A DNA stretch of 45,568 bases from an uncultured Ruminococcus sp. (lineage in GTDB: Bacteria; Bacillota; Clostridia; Oscillospirales; Ruminococcaceae). Under the pieces are notes generated by a model that did not search any database, had not been told where the DNA came from, and saw nothing but the letters and a program-made list of their open reading frames with translations. The DNA lies in contig CADAGC010000002.1 in the NCBI GenBank assembly GCA_902787365.1, forward strand, positions 1 to 45,568, read 5' to 3'. The stretch's first letter is position 1; each line of letters starts with the position of its first letter. Shown piece after piece: positions 18,439-26,516 of this stretch. A program made the position numbers and the translations under genes.

Positions 18439-18925
18439 TATCGCTATCACCGTCCATAGTGACCGCCTGCTCAAAGGCTCTGACGAAATCATCGCCCGAT
18501 GATATGCCCCTTATCTTTTCATCAAGGGCGGCAAGCTGTTCTATTGCCTTTAAGCGGTCAAAGAATTTTATCTCGACACCGCCGCCCTTTACACGCTTTA
18601 TCTCGGAGACTGCGAAGAGGTCGGCGCCGTCAAAGCGGGAGAAGTTTTCCTCATCGCCCGATAGGGCAAGCTCGACTGCGTCGTTTATCCGCCCGAAAGC
18701 AAGGCGTTCAAGGCCTTCTCTTGCACGCAGAAGGGTCTGTTCACGGGTCTTATAGTATTTTGCAAGGCGCTTTTGTACCCTGCGTGAGAGCGAGAGCTTT
18801 ATTCCTGCGCTCTCGTCTATCCCCGCCCGTCTTGCCGCTTCACGGGGCGAGCAGCAGGAGAAGAGTTCAAGGCAGAAGCGCTCGACGGTCTCGGGGGGGA
18901 GGGAGTTTTTGTGAGTTAGTAGCAT
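18425..18925 (-). CDS. Phage terminase small subunit
   Basis: About 166 aa from the ATG at 18925, with AAAGGAG upstream. An N-terminal helix-turn-helix-like part (ETVERFCLELFSCCSPREAARRAGI) would bind the packaging site; a central coiled segment and a C-terminal part that contacts the large subunit follow. Position directly upstream of, and overlapping, the terL gene supports the call. Confidence 0.78.
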   Translation of the reverse strand: MLLTHKNSLPPETVERFCLELFSCCSPREAARRAGIDESAGIKLSLSRRVQKRLAKYYKTREQTLLRAREGLERLAFGRINDAVELALSGDEENFSRFDGADLFAVSEIKRVKGGGVEIKFFDRLKAIEQLAALDEKIRGISSGDDFVRAFEQAVTMDGDSDNEQT

Positions 18926-19390
18926 TGGGGGTGGCTCCTTTCGTTTTGGTAGGGGATCGGTTAAGTGACAGGTTAGAGGTGTGGTGACTTGATTTAGCGG
19001 CAAGCGGGTGAATTGGGGGTAGTGAAGGGCTTGTGCCGCCGAGAAAACCCGATTTGCCGCACTTTATAACGTGATGCGGTGATAGGATAACCATACTAAG
19101 GATTAATACAGTACAATTGATTAACGGCATTTCCTCCGCAGGCACTCTTACGGAGTACCTTTGTCGGAAATGAGCTTCGCCGAGAGCATCAGTTGACCCG
19201 TGCGGTCGAGCGCCTTATCAACAACACCCTTCACTAATAGCGCCAAAATGGGCAAAAGTTGCATATTTTGATGCAACATTTGAGAATCAAATTTGCAAAA
19301 AGGCGGATTTTTGTAGAGTTGAACAAGGCGGATATGCAACTTTTCAGCAGGTTGACGGAAGAATTTACATAAAATGGCATTTTGGCGAAA
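18926..19390. other. Non-coding stretch between phage terminase and glgP, with dyads
   Basis: No gene can be supported. A minus-strand frame at 19148-19339 looks like a fragment and has no ribosome binding site. The stretch holds a 13-bp inverted repeat AAAAGTTGCATAT (19254-19266) / ATATGCAACTTTT (19332-19344) with a second dyad GTTGCAT/ATGCAAC nested at 19258-19277, plus two AAGGCGGAT copies. It may be a remnant phage control or replication site. Confidence 0.5.
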
Positions 19391-19397
19391 AGTGTCT

Positions 19398-19411
19398 CGA
19401 AAACGTTTTCG
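19398..19411. promoter_or_regulatory. LacI/CcpA-type operator upstream of glgP
   Basis: The perfect palindrome CGAAAACGTTTTCG has the central CG of LacI-family operators and resembles CcpA cre sites. It is about 80 bp upstream of the glgP -35 box. An outer dyad GGCATTTTG (19376-19384) / CAAAATGCC (19433-19441) surrounds it. Carbon control of glycogen breakdown would make sense but is inferred. Confidence 0.6.
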
Positions 19412-19492
19412 TGAAATTTATTGAATATGCCACAAAATGCCGAAATGTTATGTGAACTTTCAATAAATTTATTTAAGGAAGGGCGTTTTCCC

Positions 19493-19521
19493 TTGCAATT
19501 TTTGGGGTTTTGGGTTATAAT
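19493..19521 (+). promoter_or_regulatory. Promoter of glgP
   Basis: TTGCAA (19493-19498), 17-nt spacer, TATAAT (19516-19521). The leader is about 150 nt and contains a small GTCGGC/GCCGGC hairpin at about 19638-19654, just before the ribosome binding site. Confidence 0.75.
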
Positions 19522-19675
19522 ATTAGAGTGTGGAAGTATGCGATAAGGCTAATTTTGCATATTTTCAGGGAAAAATACGCTTTTATGATGTAGCAAATGC
19601 GAGTGATAAAGTGTATACTGAATATAAGGAAATTACGTCGGCATGACGCCGGCTTATTACACAGGAGGTTTTTAT

Positions 19676-22084
19676 ATGGCAAAAACAGAGAGCAAGACCA
19701 TATCGGCAAAGGAGCTTAAGGCGCAGTTTGTCGATGTTTTGCACAACGACTATCAGACCACACCCGAGGAGGCATCTGACAAGCAGGTATACGGTGCCCT
19801 TGCAAGCATTGTGGTGAAGATACTTAAGGACAAAAGGCGCAAGTTCACAGTTGCAACCCACTCGGCAGGCAAGAAGAAAGTCTACTACCTGTCAATGGAG
19901 TTCCTTATGGGTCGCTCGCTCAAGACGAGCCTTTACAACTTAGAGATGATAGACGAGGCAACACAGGTGCTCAAGGATTTCGGCATATCCATAAACTCTA
20001 TCTACGAGCAGGAGCCTGACGCCGGCCTTGGCAACGGCGGTCTTGGCAGACTTGCTGCCTGCTATCTTGACGGATTAGCAGCTACAGGCTATCACGCAAC
20101 AGGCTATTCTATCTGCTACGAATACGGCATTTTCAAGCAGAAGCCTGAAGAGGGCTGGCAGACAGAGCTTCCCGACAACTGGCTGCCCGGCGGCTCATCA
20201 TGGCTGAGAGCTTACCCCGACAAGGCGATAGAAGTTCACTTTGACGGCGAGCTTAAGGAATACTGGGACAATCAGTATCACTGCGTAACTCACGAGAACT
20301 ACACAACAGTTTTAGCTATACCCTATGATATGTACGTATCGGGATATGACAGCAAGGCTGTATCAAAGCTCAGACTCTGGAAAGCAGAAGTTGCAAGCTT
20401 TGATATGCCCATGTTCAACCAGGGCGACTACTCAAAGGCACTCGGCCGCAACATAATGTCACAGGCTATAACAAAAGTTCTCTACCCCAACGACAATCAT
20501 CAGGAGGGCAAGAGCTTAAGACTCAGGCAGCAGTATTTCATGTGCGCAGCTTCTATAGGCGACATTGTAAACCAGCACATGAACACCTACGGCACCCTTG
20601 ACAACCTTCATGAAAAAGTAGCTATTCACATCAACGACACCCACCCCACCCTTGCAATACCCGAGCTTATGAGAATTCTGCTCGACGACTGCGGCTATTC
20701 CTGGGACAAGGCATGGCACATCGTACAGAACACATTTGCATACACAAACCACACAGTAATGCCCGAAGCGCTTGAAAAGTGGGACTGCAACCTCTTAAAG
20801 AGCGTAACGCCCAGAGTATTCTCGATAATAGTTGAGATAAACGAGCGCTACTGCAAGGATCTATGGGAGAGATACCACGACGAGCCGAAGGTTTCGCATA
20901 TGTCGATAATCGAGAACGGTATGTGCAAAATGGCAACTCTTTGCGTACACGCCTGCCACAGCGTAAACGGCGTTGCAAAGATACACTCCGAGATAATCAA
21001 GCACGAGACATTCAAGGACGAGTATCTTGACACACCCACAAAGTTCAAGAACGTAACAAACGGCATAGCTTACAGAAGATGGCTTCAGCAGTCAAACCAG
21101 GGACTGACAGAGCTTCTTAAGGAGAAGATAGGCACAGGCTTCCTCAAAGATGCAAGCGAGCTGTCGAAATTCTCGCTGTTTGCTGAGGACAAGGACGTTT
21201 TAGAGCGCCTTGCAGCTATCAAGAAAGAGAACAAGGAGAAGTTTGCAAAGTACGTCAAGAACGAATACGGCAACATCTTGAACACCGACTCGATATTTGA
21301 CGTACAGGTAAAGAGGCTTCACGAATACAAGAGGCAGCAGCTCAATGCGCTCAACATCATCGCAGAGTACAACTACCTCAAAGAAAACCCGAATGCTGAC
21401 TTTGTGCCCAAGACATACATCTTTGCAGCAAAGGCAGCGCCCGGCTACTACATGGCAAAGCAGATAATCAAGCTTATATGGAATATTTCCGAAGAGCTTA
21501 AGAAGGACAAGAAGCTTTCGGAGAAGCTAAATGTAATATTCCTTGAGAACTACTGCGTATCGCTCTCTGAAAAGCTCATGCCCGCAGCAGAGATATCCGA
21601 GCAGATATCGCTTGCAGGCACAGAGGCTTCGGGTACGGGCAACATGAAGCTTATGATAAACGGCGCTATCACACTCGGCACGCTCGACGGTGCAAACGTT
21701 GAGATACACGAGCAGGTAGGCGATGACAACATTGTTATCTTCGGCATGAACGTTGACGAAGTAGCACAGGCAAAGCCCCACTACAACCCGATGAACGTTT
21801 ACAATCAGAATCAGGTAGTAAAGGCTGCTATCGACAGAATGCAAAAGGGCATCAACGGTCAGCAGTTCAACGAGATAGCAACATCTCTTAAGACAAAAGA
21901 CCCCTACATGGCACTCGCTGACTTTGACTCTTATCAGAAGGCACAGGCCTTTGCGAGCGAAGCCTACAAGGACGTTCTGCGCTGGAACAAGATGAGCCTT
22001 TACAACATCTCGGGCGCAGGTATCTTCTCGGCTGACAGGGCTGTTGAGGACTATGCAAGAGAGATCTGGTGTCTGAGCAAGTAA
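19676..22084 (+). CDS. glgP: Glycogen/starch/alpha-glucan phosphorylase
   Basis: 802 aa, normal length. A cytosolic, pyridoxal-phosphate-dependent GT35 enzyme that releases glucose-1-phosphate from alpha-1,4-glucans. Family signatures: YYLSMEFLMGRSL, GNGGLGRLAACYLDGLA, YEYGIFKQ, NDTHPTLAIPELMR, FDVQVKRLHEYKRQQLNALN and the PLP site EASGTGNMKLMINGA with K658. The ATG at 19676 follows a perfect AGGAGG, which decides it over an upstream frame from 19643. It is followed by a terminator, so it is transcribed alone. An operator-like palindrome lies upstream. Confidence 0.97.
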   Translation: MAKTESKTISAKELKAQFVDVLHNDYQTTPEEASDKQVYGALASIVVKILKDKRRKFTVATHSAGKKKVYYLSMEFLMGRSLKTSLYNLEMIDEATQVLKDFGISINSIYEQEPDAGLGNGGLGRLAACYLDGLAATGYHATGYSICYEYGIFKQKPEEGWQTELPDNWLPGGSSWLRAYPDKAIEVHFDGELKEYWDNQYHCVTHENYTTVLAIPYDMYVSGYDSKAVSKLRLWKAEVASFDMPMFNQGDYSKALGRNIMSQAITKVLYPNDNHQEGKSLRLRQQYFMCAASIGDIVNQHMNTYGTLDNLHEKVAIHINDTHPTLAIPELMRILLDDCGYSWDKAWHIVQNTFAYTNHTVMPEALEKWDCNLLKSVTPRVFSIIVEINERYCKDLWERYHDEPKVSHMSIIENGMCKMATLCVHACHSVNGVAKIHSEIIKHETFKDEYLDTPTKFKNVTNGIAYRRWLQQSNQGLTELLKEKIGTGFLKDASELSKFSLFAEDKDVLERLAAIKKENKEKFAKYVKNEYGNILNTDSIFDVQVKRLHEYKRQQLNALNIIAEYNYLKENPNADFVPKTYIFAAKAAPGYYMAKQIIKLIWNISEELKKDKKLSEKLNVIFLENYCVSLSEKLMPAAEISEQISLAGTEASGTGNMKLMINGAITLGTLDGANVEIHEQVGDDNIVIFGMNVDEVAQAKPHYNPMNVYNQNQVVKAAIDRMQKGINGQQFNEIATSLKTKDPYMALADFDSYQKAQAFASEAYKDVLRWNKMSLYNISGAGIFSADRAVEDYAREIWCLSK

Positions 22085-22104
22085 TTATTGCAAACAAAAG
22101 GCAG

Positions 22105-22135
22105 GAGGCAGGAAACTTAAATTCCTGCCTCTTTT
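22105..22135 (+). terminator. Terminator of glgP
   Basis: Perfect 10-bp stem GAGGCAGGAA/TTCCTGCCTC, 7-nt loop, then TTTT. Confidence 0.85.
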
Positions 22136-22231
22136 GGCGTATTCAGGCGCTTTGCGGGCACTCCACCAGTGGTTGAGTGCTCAAATAACAGTTGTTTTTC
22201 TAAAAAATCACCTTATTCAACCAACAGTTCG

Positions 22232-22260
22232 TGGACTTCCCTGCACGGATATGTTATCAT
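22232..22260 (+). promoter_or_regulatory. Probable promoter of the HTH/zinc-ribbon gene
   Basis: TGGACT (22232-22237), 17-nt spacer, TATCAT (22255-22260), 27 nt before the start codon. The -35 is a weak match. Confidence 0.45.
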
Positions 22261-22287
22261 GAAATCACAGCAAAGGAGGTAAGCATT

Positions 22288-22917
22288 ATGGATCAGATAA
22301 AGATCGGCAAATTCATTTCAGCTTGCAGAAAGGAAAAGGGGCTGACCCAGGCACAGCTGGCCGAGCGCTTAGGGATAAGCGACAGAGCCGTATCAAAATG
22401 GGAAACAGGCAAGAGTCTGCCCGACTCGTCCATTATGCTGGAGCTTTGCGACATTTTAGGCATAACGGTCAACGACTTACTGACAGGGAGGAAAACAACT
22501 ATGGAGAACTACAAGGAATTAGCGGAAAAAAATCTACTTATGATGAGGCAGAGCGAGGAGCGCAGCAACAAGGCGATGCTGAGGCTTGAAGTCGTGATAG
22601 GTGTGATATCGGGGCTGGCAATGTTTATATGCATAATGACAGCGGCGCTTGCAGGGGTAAATGACACCTGGGTGGCGATACTGGTAGCTTTCGGCGGCAT
22701 ACAGTTTTTAGTCGGGGCGATGTTCTGCTTCTACATTGAAAAGGCAGCGGGCTACTACGAATGCGCCGAGTGCGGGCACCGCTACGAGCCTGACTTTATC
22801 CCCTCGATGTTTGCGCCCCACATGGGCAGGACAAAGCATATGCGCTGCCCCAAATGCGGCAAGAAGAGCTGGCAGAAGAAGGTGCTGACGAGGGAGACAG
22901 AGCCTGACAATGAATAA
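22288..22917 (+). CDS. Xre-type HTH protein with two membrane helices and zinc ribbon
   Basis: 209 aa; AAAGGAGG 8 nt before the ATG. Residues 5-60 are a Cro/C1-type HTH (LTQAQLAERLGISDRAVSKWETGKSLPD). A linker helix follows, then two hydrophobic segments (about 103-127 and 130-152). The cytosolic C-terminus carries a zinc ribbon (CAECGH...CPKCGKK). This build is common in Clostridia as a membrane-tethered regulator. DNA target and signal are unknown; it may act on its own promoter. Monocistronic, with a terminator behind it. Confidence 0.85.
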   Translation: MDQIKIGKFISACRKEKGLTQAQLAERLGISDRAVSKWETGKSLPDSSIMLELCDILGITVNDLLTGRKTTMENYKELAEKNLLMMRQSEERSNKAMLRLEVVIGVISGLAMFICIMTAALAGVNDTWVAILVAFGGIQFLVGAMFCFYIEKAAGYYECAECGHRYEPDFIPSMFAPHMGRTKHMRCPKCGKKSWQKKVLTRETEPDNE

Positions 22918-22924
22918 TAAAAAG

Positions 22925-22956
22925 CGGCAGACTGGAAATAGTCTGCCGTTGTTTTG
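22925..22956 (+). terminator. Terminator of the HTH/zinc-ribbon gene
   Basis: Perfect 9-bp stem CGGCAGACT/AGTCTGCCG, GGAAAT loop, then TTGTTTTG. Confidence 0.88.
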
Positions 22957-22984
22957 TATATGGGGGCATTCCGTTTGCCTGCTT

Positions 22985-23125
22985 GGCAAATATCGCCTCG
23001 CCTACGCTCGGCTCTTGCCGCCTGGCGGCGGTGGGACTCTGTCCCACACCCTGCTGGGGCTCTGCCCCCGTCCCTGCAAGCCCTTTTTGAGGAAAAGGGC
23101 CCCTCCCAAAACCTTTTTATGATTA
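22985..23125. repeat. GC-rich dispersed repeat with serial hairpins
   Basis: Serial stems GTGGGAC/GTCCCAC, GGGGC-TCT-GCCCC and GCCCTTTTT/AAAAGGGC. This kind of intergenic unit is familiar from Ruminococcaceae and Lachnospiraceae. It has no coding signal and lies downstream of the dpaB 3' part, where it may also serve as terminator. Confidence 0.55.
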
Positions 23126-23141
23126 TCTATTCCCGACACTT

Positions 23142-23399
23142 TTACAACAACACCGGCTGCAACTGTCTCCCCTGCAAGGCGGCGGTTATGGTATCTTCTA
23201 TCCTATCAAAATCTGCCACTACAGAGTTAGGCTTAGCGCTATAATTATCCTGCCGATAGGGCACGAAATAGTAGTTTCTCATACTTTGCAGCAGGCCGAT
23301 ATTCTTAGCGGCGTTTGCAAGGGCGTCGTTAGTGGATATGGCTATCACGACGGGCAGGCCGTTGCGCAGGTGGCTCTTGACGGCCATTGTGACGGGGGT
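23142..23399 (-). pseudogene. dpaB: Dipicolinate synthase subunit B, C-terminal part (split gene, residues 107-191)
   Basis: This is the missing end of dpaB/spoVFB. The frame reads TPVTMAVKSHLRNG, PVVIAISTNDAL, YYFVPYRQDN, KPNSVVADFDRIEDTI and ends AALQGRQLQPVLL, a close match to the C-terminal half of the family. On the element side the frame runs back to a GTG at 23477 through a hydrophobic stretch that is element DNA, not dpaB. There is no credible start codon of its own. Joined at the core GT (23398-23399) to the N-terminal part at 31317-31636 it gives an in-frame 191-aa protein. It is best seen as an interrupted gene that may be restored by excision, rather than as dead. Confidence 0.9.
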
Positions 23400-23426
23400 G
23401 CTGTTTACTATGATTATAATTGTAAA
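23398..23426. promoter_or_regulatory. Element end, recombination half-site (left)
   Basis: Core GT at 23398-23399, 19 nt, then the arm ATTGTAAA (23419-23426). The arm is the exact reverse complement of the arm at the other end, at the same 19-nt distance from the core. The host dpaB sequence lies below 23398. Confidence 0.8.
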
Positions 23427-23454
23427 AATCCACCCGAGGATAATTAATGACGGC

Positions 23455-25296
23455 TTAAATGCCGTCTCTGTATTCACCTGTTACTACAAGCAAGCCTTCT
23501 TCATTTCGTCTGACGATATCAGCCTTTATAAGCTGACGCAGTCTGCTTGCAACGTGCTTCTTGGTAACATTCTCACCAAGCAGCTCTGCATATTCGTTGT
23601 ATGTTAGATCACCTTTGCCACTTTTTATTATCTCATAAAGACGCTTTTTTTCGTCGCCTGTTCGTGCTTTTTTCTCGGCAAAGCCACTGTAAGGAACAGT
23701 CACGCTGAATAGATTTCCGAGGTCTATATCTTCATTTTGCAGGTGCTTCAGACCTATCAGCTTGTATTTATCATAAACTATCGTTACTGTAGCATCGTTG
23801 TTTACTATGATCTTTTCTATTTTACCGAGAACAGCAGAGCCTTTAGCCTGTGCTATGATATCTGTATTTTCGAGAGCTTCCTTGATCCTTTCAAGCCTTT
23901 TCTCATTGTCGGTAAGGTTTGACAGGTCAGCTTCAAGGACAGCTATTTCAACGGATAGCCTTTTAATGTCAACAGAAAGCTTGTCATTTTTCAGTTTGAA
24001 GTCGCTTTCACTTATCAAACCATCAACCAGTTTATCAAGGAAAAACTCTTTTCTCTCAATTTGACGGGTATATTCTGCCTTGAGTTTATCGAGCTTTGCG
24101 GTGCTGCTGCTCTCCTTGATAGCCTTTCTGATGATCTTTAAACAACGCTCTATGATGCCATTGTTGCTGTCAAATAATACCGCAAACTGCTTTTCAGATG
24201 CTTCGCCTATAAGCTCCATGAGCTTATCCTCTCTTACGCACTCGCAGTTGCAGCCATATCCGAGCCGTTCAGCCTTTTCACGCCCCTCACGCTGTGCCTT
24301 GCCACATTTCCACATAGCGGCTTTGTCACCGTTATGGAATGTGCTGATAAGCCTATGGAACGGAGTGCCGCAGCAGCCGCAGACTATCTTTCCAGACAGA
24401 GGATATTTGCCACTGTAAGCGCTTCGGCAATCGGGCTTAAATCGGCTCTTTATGATCGTTTGTATCTCCGTAAAGTCCTGCTTGCTTATTATAGGCGGCA
24501 GGGCATTTTCGTAATAGATCCAGTTTTCGGGAGGCTGGAGCTCATTTCGGCGCAGCTCGAAATTATGCACGGTCTTTCGCATTACGAAACAGCCGTATAG
24601 CTTGGGAGATAAACACATCTGCCGCCATACACTTGCCTGTATCGGTTTGCCAAGAGTATTTCTTGCGCCCATTTCGTAAAGCCTTTGAGAGATAGAATAA
24701 AAACCGTGTCCTTCTTTCAGCATCTGAACGGCATATCTTATATAGCCTGCCTCCTGTTCGTTTACAACGTATTCGTTCTTTCCGACCTTATCCCAGCCAA
24801 ACATCTTTCGGCTGATATTTACGCCGCTTAGATTGTCCTGCCTGTTCTTATGGCTGTTTTTGAGTTTTTCCGAAAGCTGCTTGCTGAAATAGCTGTCAAA
24901 GCTGTTCTTGATATTATACATAAACTGCTGAGAGAGTTCAAAGAACGAGCCCTCCATGTAGATATACAGCCTTTTTTTGTTTTCAAACATTTCCTGCTGA
25001 AAATCATTCCAGTCCTTGGTGCTTCTTGTCAGTCTGTCAAGGCTCTTAATGATAATAACATCGAATTTGTTCTTCTTCATATCGGCTATCATATCAAGAT
25101 AGCGGCTGCGGTTTTCAGTGCTTCGTCCGCTTTCAAGCTCTATGTACTGCTCTATCAGAGTCCATCCGTATGCTCTGCATATGTCAGCTGATTGACTTAT
25201 CTGCACTTCAAGTGCGCTCTCTTGTTCATCGGTAGAACAGCGGTTGTATGTAACTGCTCTCAGATTCAGTCCCTTGTACTTTTCGTTGATCATCAT
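23455..25296 (-). CDS. Large serine recombinase (integrase/excisionase of the dpaB element)
   Basis: 613 aa. Resolvase-type catalytic domain with S21 in YNRCSTDEQ and the RLTRSTKDW region (about 1-150), recombinase DNA-binding domain (about 165-290), zinc ribbon (C306, C309 with C331 and C349/C351), long coiled coil (about 395-475), and an extra winged-helix-like tail (about 545-605, LTYNEYAELLGENVTKKHVASRLRQL). It would cut at the 2-bp core and join element ends by subunit rotation. The gene ends about 55 bp from the left core, the usual place for a serine integrase next to its att site. It is read in the same direction as dpaB. AAAGGA precedes ATGATG at 25296. Known relatives with this role are SpoIVCA of skin and SprA of SP-beta. 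Confidence 0.93.
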   Translation of the reverse strand: MMINEKYKGLNLRAVTYNRCSTDEQESALEVQISQSADICRAYGWTLIEQYIELESGRSTENRSRYLDMIADMKKNKFDVIIIKSLDRLTRSTKDWNDFQQEMFENKKRLYIYMEGSFFELSQQFMYNIKNSFDSYFSKQLSEKLKNSHKNRQDNLSGVNISRKMFGWDKVGKNEYVVNEQEAGYIRYAVQMLKEGHGFYSISQRLYEMGARNTLGKPIQASVWRQMCLSPKLYGCFVMRKTVHNFELRRNELQPPENWIYYENALPPIISKQDFTEIQTIIKSRFKPDCRSAYSGKYPLSGKIVCGCCGTPFHRLISTFHNGDKAAMWKCGKAQREGREKAERLGYGCNCECVREDKLMELIGEASEKQFAVLFDSNNGIIERCLKIIRKAIKESSSTAKLDKLKAEYTRQIERKEFFLDKLVDGLISESDFKLKNDKLSVDIKRLSVEIAVLEADLSNLTDNEKRLERIKEALENTDIIAQAKGSAVLGKIEKIIVNNDATVTIVYDKYKLIGLKHLQNEDIDLGNLFSVTVPYSGFAEKKARTGDEKKRLYEIIKSGKGDLTYNEYAELLGENVTKKHVASRLRQLIKADIVRRNEEGLLVVTGEYRDGI

Positions 25297-25299
25297 AGC

Positions 25300-25404
25300 T
25301 TATGATTCCTTTCTGTTTAATATTTCGAGTGCTTTCTGATATTCTTCCGTTGTTATAAGCTTCATCTCAAGCAACTGCCTGAAAATAAACAACTCAATAC
25401 CCAT
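25300..25404 (-). CDS. 34-aa SHOCT-like ORF upstream of the recombinase
   Basis: ATG at 25404, stop 3 nt before the recombinase start, so probably co-transcribed. The sequence (MGIELFIFRQLLEMKLITTEEYQKALEIL...) has the short two-helix pattern of SHOCT domains (RQLLExxLITxEEYxKA). Ribosome binding site weak (GTAAAG). A recombination directionality factor is one possible role, since such factors are small and often lie beside the integrase; this is a guess. Confidence 0.5.
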   Translation of the reverse strand: MGIELFIFRQLLEMKLITTEEYQKALEILNRKES

Positions 25405-26457
25405 AAAACTTTACAAGCATAGTTTGTGTCAGTTATTATAACGCTGAATGATCATGAACGGTTCACTCACACCTGTGAATTCTTTGTGAAAGATATTGCC
25501 GTCGCAGATTTGTTGTGTCAAATAATTTATTAAATATTTATATATATCTCTGCATGATCTCCGTAAATGCCCTCGCTGAAAACTATGCTGTATCTCCTTT
25601 CTTTTTTAATGCTATTGCTACAGAAAGGTAGATATGCATAGTACTATGGATTTACATAAGTACACAATTTTCTTCAGAGTAGTTAAACAGAAAATTAAAT
25701 CTATATGTAATCATCATAAAGTATGTCAGGATTTCAAATTATATGCGACACATTCTATCAAGTATATCTGACCGTACACACAAGTTCATAAAATAATCTT
25801 TAAGTATAGCGATCTGCTTGCCTAAGTATATTCGTACGCTCTCAGAGTTGGATATTTGAAATAATAAGCTTTAATAAACACTTGAAGTATAAAATTGCTA
25901 TGCTATGTTTGCTTAGAGTAACACATCAAAAAACCTCAAAACAAACCACACGTCATCTGTAAAAAGGCGTGTAAACGTTTTCCTACAGGTGGAGGTCTTT
26001 TTGAGGCTTTTTAACGCATATTCGTATATATAAACAAGTACAAACACACTTATAAGAGGTATGTTTTTCCTTATTAAGGCACTATTTTATCATTAAGTAA
26101 GAACCTCCTTCCCCAGCACTATTTTCGGGTAGTAGTATATATATAATATATAGGACTAAATAGAGGTAGCACTATGTAAAAATCAAGGCACTTAATGAAA
26201 TAGCCTAAGTTGAGTGATTTTTGCAAAAGATGTTCAAGACCTGCTAACTTGTCCGTCTAAGGTATATCATTGTTTGTCAAATGTAATTATATCGCTCTCA
26301 TGTTAACTACTTTTTTGAAAGGTAATACACACTTTTGGGTTATTATCGAACTTGATGCTAATGTCACAATACATATCTTTAAGGCAGCTTTGGATAATCA
26401 GAGTATATAGTCACCGGTAACATCATTCTCCACTGTCGGAAAATTGATTTTACTATG
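25405..26457. other. AT-rich non-coding stretch of the element
   Basis: About 1 kb without a supportable gene. It holds a TATAAT-like box on the minus strand (25439-25434), the structured segment at 25928-26012, an imperfect dyad CTATTTTATCATTAAG (26082-26097) / CTTAATGAAATAG (26191-26203), and, on the minus strand near 26100, a strong AAGGAGG followed by a three-codon ORF (ATG ATA AAA TAG). Confidence 0.6.
25928..26012. ncRNA. Predicted structured RNA or DNA fold in the element
   Basis: Outer stem AAAAA-CCTCAAAA (25928-25941) pairs with TTTTGAGG-c-TTTTT (25999-26012). Inside is a 14-bp-position hairpin (25957-25970 with 25975-25988) whose only break is a 2x2 A/C internal loop, closed by the GNRA-type tetraloop GTAA. 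Four further pairs (25953-25956 with 25989-25992) extend it. Could be an RNA, a double-sided terminator, or a hairpin bound by an element protein. Strand of transcription unknown. Confidence 0.5.
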
Positions 26458-26486
26458 TTGACAAATTTACAAAAATATAGTACAAT
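26458..26486 (+). promoter_or_regulatory. Promoter of the DNA methyltransferase
   Basis: TTGACA (26458-26463), 17-nt spacer, TACAAT (26481-26486), 30 nt before the start codon. Confidence 0.8.
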
Positions 26487-26516
26487 TGAAATATCACTAA
26501 TTGTCGGAGGGCTTTT

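Noticed and set aside
19148-19339. 63-aa minus-strand gene upstream of terminase
   Set aside because: No ribosome binding site, not recognised, and it runs through inverted repeats; at most a gene fragment.
19528-19675. Riboswitch in the glgP leader
   Set aside because: Only one small hairpin is visible and no known aptamer core was recognised.
23142-23477. Independent 111-aa membrane protein starting at GTG 23477
   Set aside because: Residues 1-26 are element DNA that happens to be hydrophobic; from residue 27 the frame matches the C-terminal part of DpaB. There is no ribosome binding site.
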